In this document: positions 1 to 10,774 of the stretch, one piece after another
Position numbering within the stretch: position 1 is the stretch's first letter
Layout of the letters: every line of letters starts with the position of its first letter
DNA from: Liopterus haemorrhoidalis
Lineage: Eukaryota > Arthropoda > Insecta > Coleoptera > Dytiscidae
Length of the DNA stretch: 64,000 nucleotides
Reading direction: 5' to 3'
Assembly: GCA_963971575.1 (NCBI GenBank)
Contig: OZ020623.1
Location: 17,734,980 to 17,798,979 of the forward strand
Position numbers and translations under genes: made by a program
Notes under the pieces: model-generated
Seen by the model: the letters and a program-made list of their open reading frames with translations, nothing else
What the model was told of the DNA's origin: nothing
The model's database searches: none

Positions 1-892
1 TCATAGCATTGCAAAGAGCCAACTTATATAGATTCGAACATTCCAGAATAGCCTACAAAATAAAAAAATACGTTTATCAAATATTTGACAATGTCATGAT
101 CAGTGTTGTAATCAGAGCCGCAGTAAGGAAAACTTGCGCTAGGGGCAGAGCTGAAGCTATGTTTTTGGCGCCTTGGAAAATAAAAAAAAAGGTCCTCACC
201 TCTCAAAATCCAAGTGATGAGTAAAAAAAGATCCTCGTCCATAATTTGCGCCCCCTACAAAAGGCGTCAGCGCGTAGCTTTTGAACGGCCGTAAAAATAG
301 TAGGTATTTAGGTACCGCAATAGTAGGTACAACACGTTTTTGAATAACTATTGTTGCTATTTTGATGAGCAATTTACTAAAAACATATGAAAAATGATTT
401 CCACACAAGTGGTTTGGGAGTGGACCGTGGTTTTGTGAAGCCTTGGGCAAGACAAATCAAGGCCTTTCAAAAGTATCCAGTGATTAAAAATACACTTTGA
501 TAATTTTTTTGAGGCATTTCTTAACTTCTAGCTCTAGTCCGCTCAATTCCGCCTCACCCAAGGGCCGGCCTTGCTAGTGTGGATATTAAGTTTATTTCCT
601 AATTGAAATCTGTAAGATAAGTAGGTGTATTTCCTAAAGGACGTAAAATTGAATAAATTATTTAACGTTCATATGAATTTAATTTGTAAGTGTGAGAATG
701 TCAACTGAAATTTTGTTTATAAATTAAATTTGTATGGAATGAGAAAGAAAAAAATTCAAAATTTCAAAAATATCACATATTTCTTATCAGTAATTTTTTA
801 TTAGTGATCAAAAATGATCGTGACCTTACACGAATTTCACTTCAATTAGGGCTAAAATTTGATCGAAATGAACATCCTCTTAACAAGAACAT

Positions 893-938
893 AGCTGCGT
901 ATCTATAAGACTAACATTAGTCTTATAGATACGCAGCT
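893..938. repeat. Perfect 21-bp inverted repeat with 4-nt loop
   Basis: Two perfectly complementary 21-base arms (beginning AGCTGCGTATCTATAAG) flank the loop ACAT. The same hairpin is kept with one difference at 44897-44941 in the other copy of the hAT-like repeat, so it belongs to the element. Confidence 0.85.
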
Positions 939-1263
939 CATACCTTAGAACATATGGCTAACATAATACATACGTTATTTAGTACAAATTTACCCATAGA
1001 ATAGAGTTTTACCTTGAATTTAGTGGGCTTTTTGTGACGTCACGGTCATTTTTGAACAGCCTGTATAATACTGATGAACATGCACTGTTTATTTGGTAAA
1101 AAATATGGTATTTTCATTATTCAGTGTTTTTTCAAAAGTATCTAGCTGTATCTAGATACGAACATTTTTGGCATGTATCTGTATCTAGATATTTTTTATA
1201 ATTCTGTATCTGAATCTGCAACTAGATACAATTTTTCTTAGGTATCTGTATCTGCATCTGTTA

Positions 1264-1827
1264 GACCAGGAGCTCATGACAGTTTTTGGTCTCCGATTTC
1301 ATACAGCATGCCTTTTGGAGGAGAGAATATTTACCCTGTGACAACAAAAAGGTATGGTACTAAACCCCTGCACGTTTTCCGGTCATAGGGAAAATTGCAT
1401 TTCCACTTAAACACAAAAATTTTGTGCTTTTCTCTGATTTAATATTGCTTGCCCTTTTGTCAAAAGAAAGTTATAACAAATTTAAAGTCTTTTAAATATA
1501 TGCATGCGATTCGGAGGGTCCCAAAGGGCTCAAACGGTCATGTGATCTTGTAATAAAAAATATGATTTTCCGCGTTTTCATACAGCATGCCTATAATTAA
1601 AAGACTTTAAATTTGTAATAACTTTCTTTTGACAAAAGGGCAAGCAATTATAGTCAGAGAAAAACACAAAAAAAAAATTTGCAAGTGGAAATGCAATTTT
1701 CCCTATGACCGGAAAGCGTGCAGGGGTTTAGTACCATCCCTTTTTTGTTGTCACAGGGTAAATATTCTCTCCTCCAAAAGGCATGCTGTATGAAATCGGA
1801 GACCAAACATGTCATGAGCTCCTGGTC
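1264..1827. mobile_element. 564-bp foldback transposable element nested in the hAT-like repeat
   Basis: Arms of about 230 bp (1264-1500 and about 1595-1827) are near-perfect reverse complements around a roughly 95-bp centre. The element begins GACCAGGAGCTCATGAC, ends in the reverse complement, and is bounded by TA on both sides, as for Tc1/mariner-type insertions. It interrupts the TATCTAGATAC tract of the surrounding repeat, so it is the younger insertion. It has no coding capacity and would fold into one long hairpin if transcribed. Confidence 0.85.
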
Positions 1828-1872
1828 TATGTATCTAGATATGTTTTTAAATGTATCTATTACAACACTGGT

Positions 1873-2100
1873 CATGATGCATAGTTAATTACATGGTCAG
1901 ACTTAACAACGCTCTGGCCAAGTTGTATAAAGCGTTGTTAACCATGTGGTCAGGTAATCACGCCGTCAGTTGCGACATTATCAAATATTTGCCTATGTCA
2001 TGATGAAAAACAATTGATTGGATACTTAACAATGCTTTCAACACTTGTTGACATGATGCATAGTTAACTGCAACTTTATGCAACTAGGGGTTAATAGGTC
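1873..2100. repeat. Small imperfect palindromic repeat
   Basis: AACAACGCT at about 1906 pairs with AGCGTTGTT at about 1932, and the pairing extends outward imperfectly (CATGGT with ACCATG). The words CATGATGCATAGTTAA occur at both margins (about 1875 and 2053). It is probably a short foldback MITE between the hAT repeat and the F-box gene. No exon is visible. Confidence 0.4.
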
Positions 2101-2170
2101 TACAAAAAAGCTTAGAATTAAACTATTGTCACTATTTTAAACTAATATTCTTCTATGGAAAAATATTTAC

Positions 2171-5100
2171 CTTAAATACCATGTCTGATAAACCAACACC
2201 ATCAAATGATAAGGAAGACAATGAAGATCTTAAATTGAAGAATATATATTGTAAATCACCGTCTTTCAAATTTTGGTCTTTATAAATATTTGTTACTTTT
2301 AATTCTTCTAAACCACGACAGTTGAGAGCAAGTTCTAAGAAGTTTTTTCTTTGGAAATATCTATTTTTACTTAAGTTCACACTCCTAAAAAAATCAATAA
2401 CTAAAAAACGTTAATGTAATGTCCAGCTAAAGAGATTGAGAACTTATTCTCAAGCTGCGTTCAGAGCTCTTAATTTTGTCGACTATAGGCTATGACTTGT
2501 GCATTGTTGATTGTCACTAGAAGTTTAAAATATATTATTCTTTACTTGAGTTTTGGTAGAACAGCCATTTCTATATAAAATCTATCTCCACTAAACTCAG
2601 TTCCTTTTAAATCTATTTCTTGCAACTTGGTGCAGGAGGCGATTAAGTTTCTTAGCACATTTTCTGGCAATTTTCCTTCAGGTTGGTATTGAGAACATTC
2701 CTTTATACCAACCGATGTTAACTGAGTATTACATCTAAAACAAAAATTCTTTTACATCAATAATTAAAGACTAGGAGGCTATATCTGTTTTTTTATCTTT
2801 TCGGCTTCATATTTGGCTTCTACACGTTTTAGATGATTATAAGTCAGTATACGCAAAAGAAATGTGTCTGTCTGTCTATCTGTCTGTCCGAGATTCACGC
2901 AAAAACAGCTAGACATATTTTCACGTAGGTATGAGGATACAGTGAAACCAGAATTCAAACATAGGTTCTAAGGTAGGAATCCCATTAGTCGGGTTTTAAC
3001 CGGGACAGTCCCGTTATTAGAAGTTCCGTCCCGGTGTCCCAAGAACAAAAGACGGGACAGAAAAACTTGCGATGCGTGCGGCAAAATCAAGCTTTATACC
3101 CTTTTCACACTAGAACTTTAAGGATGTTAAAGTGAAGGTGAGTTAAAGTGTTGATGTGAAAGCGAGTGGGCAAGGCGTGTGTCCAGCACACTTTAATACG
3201 CAGATCTGCGTGTTAAACATCGTCCGCATTGCATAATGACGTTATGAGAAGTTTATACTTATTGTTATAATAAAATTATGTATTTTAATAATGTATTTAA
3301 TACAATACAGAGCTACAATAATTGAGGTAAAATGTATCGACTTATATGTTAATAAATGTGTAATATATTCTTTATTGTAGTGTCTTTATTGTAGAATGAG
3401 ATGAAATATCCATATTTGTTTATAATAATTCAAAATGTGCGTCCGCACAGACAGATCAAAACTAGTCATTTCCTGACGGTACCTTAAGGACAAAATTACC
3501 ACAGAGATTTAAACATCACGTGTGAAAGCAAACCGATGTTAAACATCGGTGAACTTTAAGTTCATTCGTCTTAAAGTTCTAGTGTGAAAAGGGTATTAGG
3601 AAACTTGTGTTTTAATATATTATTATACCTGCAGAGTTGTCTAATAACTGGCACTGCATCTGTTATTTTAAATAATTGAACACTTTGTAAATTGGACAGT
3701 ATTCGCAGTTTTTGTAACATGAAATTTGTTGGTATTTTATATCCTTTAAATTCCCATCGTTGCCATAATTCGGGAAGTGAAGCCACATTCTTCCAGTGTC
3801 GACAAACCTAGAAATAATAAAAAAGAAATTTAGGCTAGACCAGGGATTAGATTGCTACAACGTTACAAAATTTCTTTGTAGATGGCAGCACATAACAATT
3901 TTACTAAATAATTCAAGGATTATGAGTGGCTGTAAAACAATGGTGCGAGCTACCCATCTTCTAGTTTAATGACAAAACACTATCTTAGGTTAGGTTAGGT
4001 TAGTAAGGGTTTGGTTAGAAAAAGCCGAGCGAAGCGAGCTACCCATCTTCTAGTTTAATGACAAAACACTATATGTTTCAAGAAACTCGCGCTAATATAA
4101 TAATTCCGCCTGTTTAGAACCATCGTATGTAAAACAAAACATGTGCGATGTAAGGCGGTGTGACGTATGCACTGTTGTGTAGCAATCTATTCCCGGGTTA
4201 TACCGAAATTTATAGTATAGTCATAGTATATTATTAGCTAAAAGCTATATAAATAAAAATTATTATTATTATTATATATAGTATATAGAGTAGTTTCACT
4301 CCGATATGTTTGAGTAACTACAATACAGGTAGAACTCGATATACGCCGGCTCGATATACACCGATTCACTTTTACGCCTTTGCTGAATTAACTATCGTAC
4401 GCCTGGGATTCCCCGATCTGATCGGGAAAGTACCGCGACAACTGGACTGGACGGCACTTCAGTATCATCGCGTATAAGTATCCTTCTACACATCTGGCGT
4501 ATAACTAGTTTAGTTATTCGTAATTAAATTAGTTTATTTGTTTCTATAAAAAAGCTGTTATTGCATAAGCATATACAAAAGGGTACAGTAAAACAAATAC
4601 CATGCGTCTGCGAAGAGGAGAAAGGAAATGTTAGCTCAAGATGGACCTAAAACGGTTAGAATTTCTATCTCCTATGAGAAGAAGTTATTAGATAAATGGA
4701 AAGTGGGGGAAAACATCCCGATGTCTGCAGGATAATAAATTTACAACTGTTACTACCATTATGAAAAATACAGATAAAATCAAACAATCTGCTCAACAAA
4801 CTACAGAAGTAAACGCTAAGTACGAATCAAGGAGTACTAAGTCAAATAAAATAGCGTTATAGATACCCTTTATGTCTATTGTTTATTTACTTGGAACCTA
4901 ACCCTATACCCTCAGTATAATTGTGCAATACTGTGGCAAATCTGTAAGCTTACAGACAAAATCTATAGGAAACTGTCTATAACAACACATAAAACAACTC
5001 CTTAGATACGATCGTCTGTAGCTTATAGATTTGCCATAGAATTGCACCTATAGTGCGTTCAAAGGTGAGTTTGCAGTACAGGGCATATGGAGTAGTTCTT

Positions 5101-5758
5101 TTTCATACTCTCTAATGGGTTTACACAATGACACTATCCTTTTCTTGCTTGTCGACGATGCCAGCTCTAAAACGCGCTGATCTGTGGAGACGCAGTATTC
5201 TACAAATGGCCATTTGTTTTTGTTGAGTGTTATTTTGAGTTTTATAAGGGTTGATTTTTGTAAATTATACGAGTTTTTCATATTATTATAATTGACACAT
5301 TTGACACTTTTACAACATTTGGCAACACCGCTCCCATTTTCCATAAGAGCTATTACTGCAAACTCACCTTCGAACACACTATAGTTAGGTTCATTTTACG
5401 ATAGTTCGGTTTACGCCGATTCTCCTAGGAACGAAACTACGGCGTATATCGAGTTCTACCTGTATTTTGTAAATTATTAATCATCGTACTTTAAAGAAAT
5501 TGAAACTTTTATAAAGATACGTACAAGCATAATAAATTTTCGTAATTCTTCTTGTGTAGAATATCCAAAAACATTGAGTAAAACTTTGACAGGTAAATTA
5601 TGGAAACCAGTCGGGTAAACATCACGAATGTTATTTCTTGAATATGAAGATGTCGATACAGTTCGATCCCCAGAAGGTATTGTAACAGCAGAATTGCTTG
5701 GGGGTGGTAAAATATGACGATAATCAAAGAATGACGATTTTTTTAGACATAAAGACAT
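2171..5758 (-). CDS. F-box / leucine-rich-repeat protein, 3' part missing at window edge
   Basis: Four exons join in frame with GT/AG borders: 5758-5525, 3807-3629, 2734-2546 and 2384-2171 (272 codons so far). The start is the first ATG, at 5758. After a polar leader, residues about 52-90 form an F-box (LPVKVLLNVF..., then VCRHWKNVASLPELW across the exon 1/2 junction). Exons 3-4 encode leucine-rich-repeat-like units such as LQEIDLKGTEF and LEELKVTNIY. F-box proteins bind Skp1 and present substrates to an SCF ubiquitin ligase, with the repeats choosing the substrate. I cannot assign an orthologue. Exon 4 ends on a good donor (AAG|GTAAAT), but no further exon is visible down to position 1, which is transposon sequence, so the C-terminus lies beyond the window or has been lost. 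Introns 1 and 2 are packed with repeats. Confidence 0.82.
2779..2995 (+). repeat. Family C repeat fragment with short GTCT tract (F-box gene intron)
   Basis: It contains a tract of GTCTGTCTGTCTATC-type units followed by ATTCACGCAAAAACAGCTAGACATATTT. The same order of motifs recurs at 53730-53860 in the HEATR1 intron, and a related stretch starts at 40210. It is non-coding. Confidence 0.5.
3097..3595. mobile_element. PIF/Harbinger-type MITE, 499 bp
   Basis: Terminal inverted repeats TACCCTTTTCACACTAGAAC and its complement are flanked by the 3-bp duplication TTA, as for PIF/Harbinger insertions. It is non-coding. It sits in F-box gene intron 2, only 33 bp downstream of the exon 2 donor. Confidence 0.8.
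3841..4198. mobile_element. MITE-like repeat containing three TTAGG units
   Basis: Inverted ends CCAGGGATTAGATTGCTACA and TGTAGCAATCTATTCCCGGG bound the repeat. The middle (about 3885-4075) is shared with 43370-43565, including (TTAGG)3-like TTAGGTTAGGTTAGG and a CCGAGCGAAGCGAGC hairpin word. It lies in F-box gene intron 1. It is non-coding. Confidence 0.6.
4326..5462 (+). mobile_element. Dead pogo/Tigger-like DNA transposon
   Basis: Inverted ends CAGGTAGAACTCGATATACG and complement are flanked by TA. At about 4640-4860 the plus strand reads a decayed helix-turn-helix start (KRVRISISYEKKL...DKWKVGENI..., then K..DKIKQSAQQTTEVNAK in another frame), as at the N-terminus of pogo/Tigger transposases. 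The DDE domain is absent. A second inverted-repeat MITE is nested at 5050-5385. Confidence 0.65.
5050..5385. mobile_element. MITE nested in the pogo-like element
   Basis: TAGTGCGTTCAAAGGTGAGT at the left matches, inverted, ACTCACCTTCGAACACACTA at the right. The 109-codon open frame on its minus strand spans the terminal repeats and resembles nothing I know, so I treat it as chance. Confidence 0.6.
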
Positions 5759-5954
5759 TATGACAGTCAATTAAAATTAAAATGAAAATTTTGATATAAA
5801 TTTTTGTTTACGTTTCTGTGCCAACTAATAATTTATTTTAGAAAAATTATATGTAACTTAAATATAAGACAGTAACCAGATAATTGGTTGCGGTTAGTAA
5901 TGATTTTTGTTGGTATACTTTTTTCAGAATTGTAATCACGCACTGTTCATGTTA

Positions 5955-6334
5955 CAGTCTGTTCCAAACGGTTAAGCGGAACTAAATGGGAATTTAGTTC
6001 TTTTAGGTTGTCACGAGAAGGGACCTTGCTTGGGTTATTTCATTTTTCACGTTGGGTTGTCAAAATTTAAAATTCCAACAATGAAACCATGGAAACGAAT
6101 GACATATGTCAAAATTAAATTTTTTTTTATATATTTTAATGACAGAAAAATAAATAAATGGGAAATTTGTATTAAGAATGACACAAAAAATCAAAATATA
6201 AAGAAAATGACATTATCCTTAACCAAAAAATGTTTATTGTAAGTATGATTTACAAGGCTTAAACAAATCGGTTTAAACGATAAAAGCAACTAGATTGCAA
6301 AATCTAGTTCCGCTTAACCGTTTGGAACAGACTG
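5955..6334. mobile_element. Tc1/mariner-type MITE, 380 bp, CAGT ends (copy 1)
   Basis: The ends read CAGTCTGTTCCAAACGGTTA and its complement, flanked by TA. Relatives lie at 6425-6608, 34128-35949 (enlarged) and 38985-39214 (fragment). It is non-coding. Confidence 0.85.
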
Positions 6335-6424
6335 TATAACAGACCATATTAGTGTGACGTCATGTACTGTGCTGCCATCTGATAACAAAATATTTCATTA
6401 TCAGACTTTCAAAATTTGTAAATA

Positions 6425-6608
6425 CAGTCTATTCCAAACGATTAGGCGGAACTAACCGGAATTTTCATTTTTGTAAGTTGTCATTAGCTATTTTTTTACA
6501 TATTGAAGTTGGCTTTTCCTGAACAAAATGATCGAAAGCTTCAATCAATCAGTAAAAGTAATTAGAATTGAAAATCTAGTTCCGCCTAAACCAAAGGAAG
6601 AGACATTA
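6425..6608. mobile_element. Tc1/mariner-type MITE, CAGT ends (copy 2, internally deleted)
   Basis: It has the same left end as the 380-bp MITE (CAGTCTATTCCAAACGATTA). The right end is decayed (TTCCGCCTAAACCAAAGG). About half the usual length is missing. Confidence 0.6.
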
Positions 6609-6627
6609 TCACACAACGATATGCAGA

Positions 6628-6882
6628 ATGCGTTTTAACCATACGAAAGTCAAACAACATATTCACAGACTAAATTTGATCCGAACTGCGGCTTGCACCT
6701 GCGATCCAAATATTATAGAAGATGTGAACCATTTAATATTTGCTTGTCCGAAGTATAATAGAAATTCCATGTTAAGACAACTGAGTCAACAAAATGTTAT
6801 TTTCCCTACATCTATAAAGTGCATTCTTTTCACTAATAATCAACCTTTTCAAAATTATTTAAATATTTATAAATTTTAATAA
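6628..6882 (+). pseudogene. LINE ORF2 C-terminal fragment
   Basis: An 83-codon frame ends in sequence typical of the tail of non-LTR retrotransposon ORF2 proteins: a CxC...HLxxxC zinc-knuckle-like motif (residues about 23-46, ACTCDPN...NHLIFACPKY). There is no reverse transcriptase upstream. It is a 5'-truncated remnant. A possibly related decayed frame lies near 36150. Confidence 0.55.
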
Positions 6883-6900
6883 TATTCGAATATAGTCAGC

Positions 6901-7210
6901 CAGTGGCGCACCCAGGAATTGGGGCGGGGGGGAGTAAACAAAAAAAAAGTGAAGATATAAAAAAAAATCCTCGCTTCTGATATACAAGTAATGACAAAAA
7001 AAAAGGTCTTCACTTGTAAAATACAAGTGATGAGCAAAGAAAAGGTCCTCACTTGTAAAATACAAGTGAAGAGCAAAAAAAAGGTCCTCATCTCTACTTT
7101 TAAATCCATATCTATATATTTACCAATGCTAAAAGATTTAAAAATTTGGTATTTCCATCCTTCACAGGGGGGCTCGCCTAACCCCCCCCCCCCACCTGTG
7201 TGCGCCAATG
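6901..7210. mobile_element. hAT-type MITE, 310 bp, with internal tandem repeat
   Basis: Ends CAGTGGCGCACCCAGG and its near complement (...GTGCGCCAATG) are flanked by TAGTCAGC/TAGTCAGA, an 8-bp target duplication with one difference. Inside, a unit of about 36 bp (AAAGGTCCTCACTTGTAAAA...ACAAGTGATGAG) repeats three to four times, followed by G/C runs. It is non-coding. Confidence 0.7.
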
Positions 7211-7384
7211 TAGTCAGACAATAAGATAGATTATGTGCATTAATAGGATACTTGTATTATTTTATATTTTATATCATTTTTTACTTATATATTATATCTT
7301 TTATAATTTTATTGTTACATACACAACTGGTTAATATATAGCAAATGTAGCTAAGAACAATAAATTCTAAAAAAAAAAAATTGT

Positions 7385-8719
7385 AAATATTTTCGAAACA
7401 CCGTATCTCAAAAACTACCTGAGATAAGGAACAGTGGTTGAAATTTTTGAAATCCCGAGGTCCTAAAGAGCGTTTGGACTCATTATAAAACAAAAAACAA
7501 GCAAACAAAATTTTGTGTTAAAAAATGCTTAAGAACAATAAAATATAGGGACCTGCGGTTTGAATTTTTGAAATCTACAGACTTTTTTCTACCTATATAA
7601 AAAATAGAGCCCTCCTTAGTTACCGCATTTTTGATCCGTGTGGTTTTGAAAATTTGTAAATATTTCATTTTCGAAAGACTGTATCTCAAAATCTACATGA
7701 GATACAGATAATACAGAACTGCGATTGAAATTTTTGTAATCCTGAGGTTCTAAAAGGCTTTAGTACTAAACAAATCCCACACAAAAAAAAAAAAATTCCA
7801 AATTTTTAATTTGTCAATATTTTTTTTTGAAATTTTAAAATATATGAAATTATAAAACTTAAGAACAATAAAATATAGAAAACTGGGGTTTGAATTTTTC
7901 AATTCTTCGTATATTGTTTAGTCTAGAAAAAAATGGAGCCTTAATAACCCAACTTTTACAATAAATACGAATAGTCAAACAAAATATTTGAAAATAGTCA
8001 AAAATCGAAAAAATCGTGAGGGTTTACCCTTACGATTATTTCGATTTTTTGCCATTTTCCAGGACTTAGTTTAACCAGTCATATAAATTCAAAAAATTTA
8101 GTGTTTAAGGTCTCATTTTTTTTTCTAGACTAAAAAAGGCACAAGGGTTTCAAAAATTTAAACTGCAGGTCTGTATCTTTTACCGTTTTCAAGATAGAAT
8201 TTTTTGAAATTTTGAAAAAAATATAAAATAAAAAATCAAAATTTTTCAAAAAAAAAATGTCTTCAAAATGTGGCCTAAGGCCATTTAGGCCATCAGGATT
8301 ATAAAAATTCCAACCGCAGGTCTTTATATATTATAGTTTTTAAGATAAAATCATGCGAATATAATTTTTTTTTTTAAATTCGCCTATTTCCAAACGATTT
8401 AAATAAAAAATGGGCACGGCTCGTAAGGCCCCAAATTTTTTACAAGGTAAAAAAACAATAAGAATTCTAGAAAATTAAACCACACTTCTTTATCTATTAC
8501 CGTTCCCGAAATATAATTTCCTAAAATTTCAAAATTTTCACAAAAATATTTTCTTCAAAATTGGTCTCAAAATGTCACCTAAGGCCATCTAGGACCACAG
8601 GATTCAAAAAATGTAAACCATGAATCTCTATCTCTTATAGTTTTTGAGATATAGTCGTACAAAAATTAAATTTGACCGATTTTAGCAATTAAAATGGTCA
8701 CAGTTGTAAGAGGCCTAAA
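7385..8719. repeat. Degenerate AT-rich tandem array, left half
   Basis: Diverged units share the order: GTATCTCAAAAACTAC-like word, a CTGCGGTTTGAATTTTTGAAAT-like word, then AGGTCCTAAA. At least seven such units are visible, some inverted in detail. The array resumes after the mariner element at 9608-9720. No gene is visible. Confidence 0.5.
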
Positions 8720-8721
8720 TA

Positions 8722-9607
8722 CGAGGTGTGTAAATTAAGTAACTGGACTGGCAACATAGCGTTTGATCTGGCAATATTTGGGACGCGGGACTTGGAGGGG
8801 CGGCAGGTGAACTAGTGATACGCCTTCAGTACGAGTTTGAACTTGCTAGAGTAATGTTGTTATCCGTAGCGATTTTTTTCGTGAAACAGTTTTTTATTGC
8901 GCGTTCTAAAAATGAGTGACATTCATTTCGAGCAACGGTGTTCTATAAGGTTTTGCTTCAGACTTGGGCACGCAACGGAAACTTTTGCAAAACTTCAGCA
9001 GGCCTACGGAGACAGTGATTTGTCAAGAACGCATGTTTTTTGGTGGTTTAAGGCATTTTCAGAAGGAAGAGATTGAAGATGAATTCATCTCAAAATACAG
9101 CGGTAGGCCTTCATCTTCAAGAACCGATAAAAATGACGACAGAATCCGGGGTCTTGTGCGTTTAGTTCGTCGGCTGACAGTCAGAATGATTGGGAAAAAT
9201 TTGAATTGGACTCATACTACCGTTCATAGGATTTTGACTAAAGAATTGGAGATGAGAAAAATCTGCAATTTCAATAAACGAGTTTTTGGCCAGTAAAAAT
9301 ATTCCAGTGACTCCTCAGCCTCCATATTCGCTTGAGTCCTTCTGACTTTTTCCTTTTCCCAAGATTGAAAAATCACCTCAAGGGGCGTCATTTTAGGACA
9401 CTCTAAAACATTCAAACGTTCGTAACCGACCTGCTGAAAGCTATTCTAGTATCCGAGTTCCAGCACTGCTATGATGATTGGAAGAACCGTCTCCAACGCT
9501 TTGTGGCTTCCCAAGGAAATTATTTTGAGGGAGACAATATTGAATTGTAATTCTATTCGAATAAAAAAAAAATTAAATCAGTCCACTTACTTAATTTATA
9601 CACCTCG
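8722..9607 (+). mobile_element. Internally deleted mariner transposon
   Basis: Inverted ends CGAGGTGTGTAAATTAAGTA and complement are flanked by TA. From ATG 8911 a mariner-like N-terminus is readable (DIHFEQRCSIRFCF..., then after a frameshift GRPSSSRTD and LTVRMIGKNLNWTHTTVHRI, the paired helix-turn-helix). The catalytic centre is deleted. Decayed C-terminal sequence (...SPDLSPCDFF-like, ...GNYFEGDNIEL) follows at about 9300-9550 with frame breaks. A full mariner is about 1.3 kb against 0.89 kb here, so it cannot make transposase. It inserted into the degenerate array. Confidence 0.85.
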
Positions 9608-10774
9608 TATAAGAGGCTACAATTTCTTCATGGGCCCAAAAACCAATAAGGAAATGTAAAAATCACTCTGACCTTTACTTATACGTTTTTGAAATATGAT
9701 CATACAAAAATTTAAATTTGGCCAGTTTATTGGTTTTGAAAATAAAGATACAATTTAATTATAAATTGATATTCAAAAACATTTTTGAATATCAATACCC
9801 GCGACCCCCAATATGTAGGGGCCCCAAATAATGGATACCGGGGGCCCCAAAATGAATTTTGCGGGCGGGCCCCCGGCTTCTTTGTTACGCCACTGGTGAC
9901 CACTGTGCAGACTGTGCAAGAAAGTCAAAGACGAACGCTTTGTGCAGTCAGATTGTGCAGTTATTCAAACTATTATTCTAACTTTTTTTTTTTTTTGTAA
10001 ACAAATGAATTATATGTGTGTGATTACATCAAGTCTGTCTCCTGCTAATTGTTTTGTACGATAATATATAAATGGCGCATGAAGGTTTTGCGATGCTTTT
10101 AACTAATATAAAAGAAATTTTATTTAATGAGAAAGCCAATTCAGAAGAATTTTCCAAACCAAAAAATATTTTGGAAAAAGTGTTTGAATATGCAGAGAGT
10201 ACTGTTCCAAACATGACTACATATCAATTTAAAGTACATTTCCGCTTGTATCCAGAAGACTTTAAGTCTTTTTGAGTGTATTTATGTGTTCTATCATGAG
10301 GTTCATATCTATACTATTTCTTTTGCAAATGCTGCAGGCATAAACAATGATATCTTGATTGTTTTCACTCATATTGTTTTGTGGAAATAATAACTTTGTA
10401 TATTTACCGCGAAAAACACCATTGCACAGACTGCAGCACGATCTGAACTTGTGACAATTGTGCAACTCAAACTGCACTGCACAGTATATGCCGAACGATT
10501 TTCGTGCAGTACAGAGCACACAGAAACTTTGTGACGAACGTTTCTTGTGTAAATGATGCAGAATGTGTAGATTATTAGCTTATGCCGAACGCAGCTATAA
10601 CGTAGACAAACTACAAGATTACGTGTAGTTTACATGTAGAATATACACGTAAATTACATTTCATTCTCTACGGAAGTGTTTCCCAATATTATTGTTCTCA
10701 TGGCACATTTTCCAAAGAAGAAAAATTCCGCGGCACACCTACGTAGTCATAAAAGAAGAAATTTATAACGCTAG
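9608..10774. other. Repeat remnants without a supported gene
   Basis: 9608-9720 continues the degenerate array. 9780-9897 ends in GTTACGCCACTG, the right end of a CAGTGGCG-type hAT repeat with G/C runs. 9900-10570 has GTGCAG words in both orientations around a 67-codon frame (10072-10275, MAHEGFAMLLTNIKEILF...) that I do not recognise and cannot call a gene. 10676 onward resembles the border of another hAT-like repeat that continues after the family B element (about 11240-11290). Confidence 0.35.

Larger units (their letters stand above)
1..1872. mobile_element. hAT-like non-autonomous repeat, right-hand part (left end outside window)
   Basis: The segment from about 270 onward, apart from a nested insertion, aligns with 44275-45298, the right part of a complete element at 42798-45298. 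Both end in many copies of a TATCTAGATAC-like motif followed by TTACAACACTG. The complete copy has an 8-bp target duplication, which is typical of hAT elements. No transposase is readable. Short open frames in 1-480 look like chance frames. The first 250 bases carry a GGTCCTCACYT...AAGTGATGAG motif also found at 6950-7100 and 29440-29510. Confidence 0.7.

Noticed and set aside
5048..5377. 109-codon minus-strand frame
   Set aside because: It begins and ends within the inverted repeats of a MITE; no known similarity.
10072..10275. 67-codon frame MAHEGFAMLLTNIKEILF...
   Set aside because: Looks somewhat protein-like but is short, isolated among repeats, and I recognise no family; left as part of a no-gene stretch.
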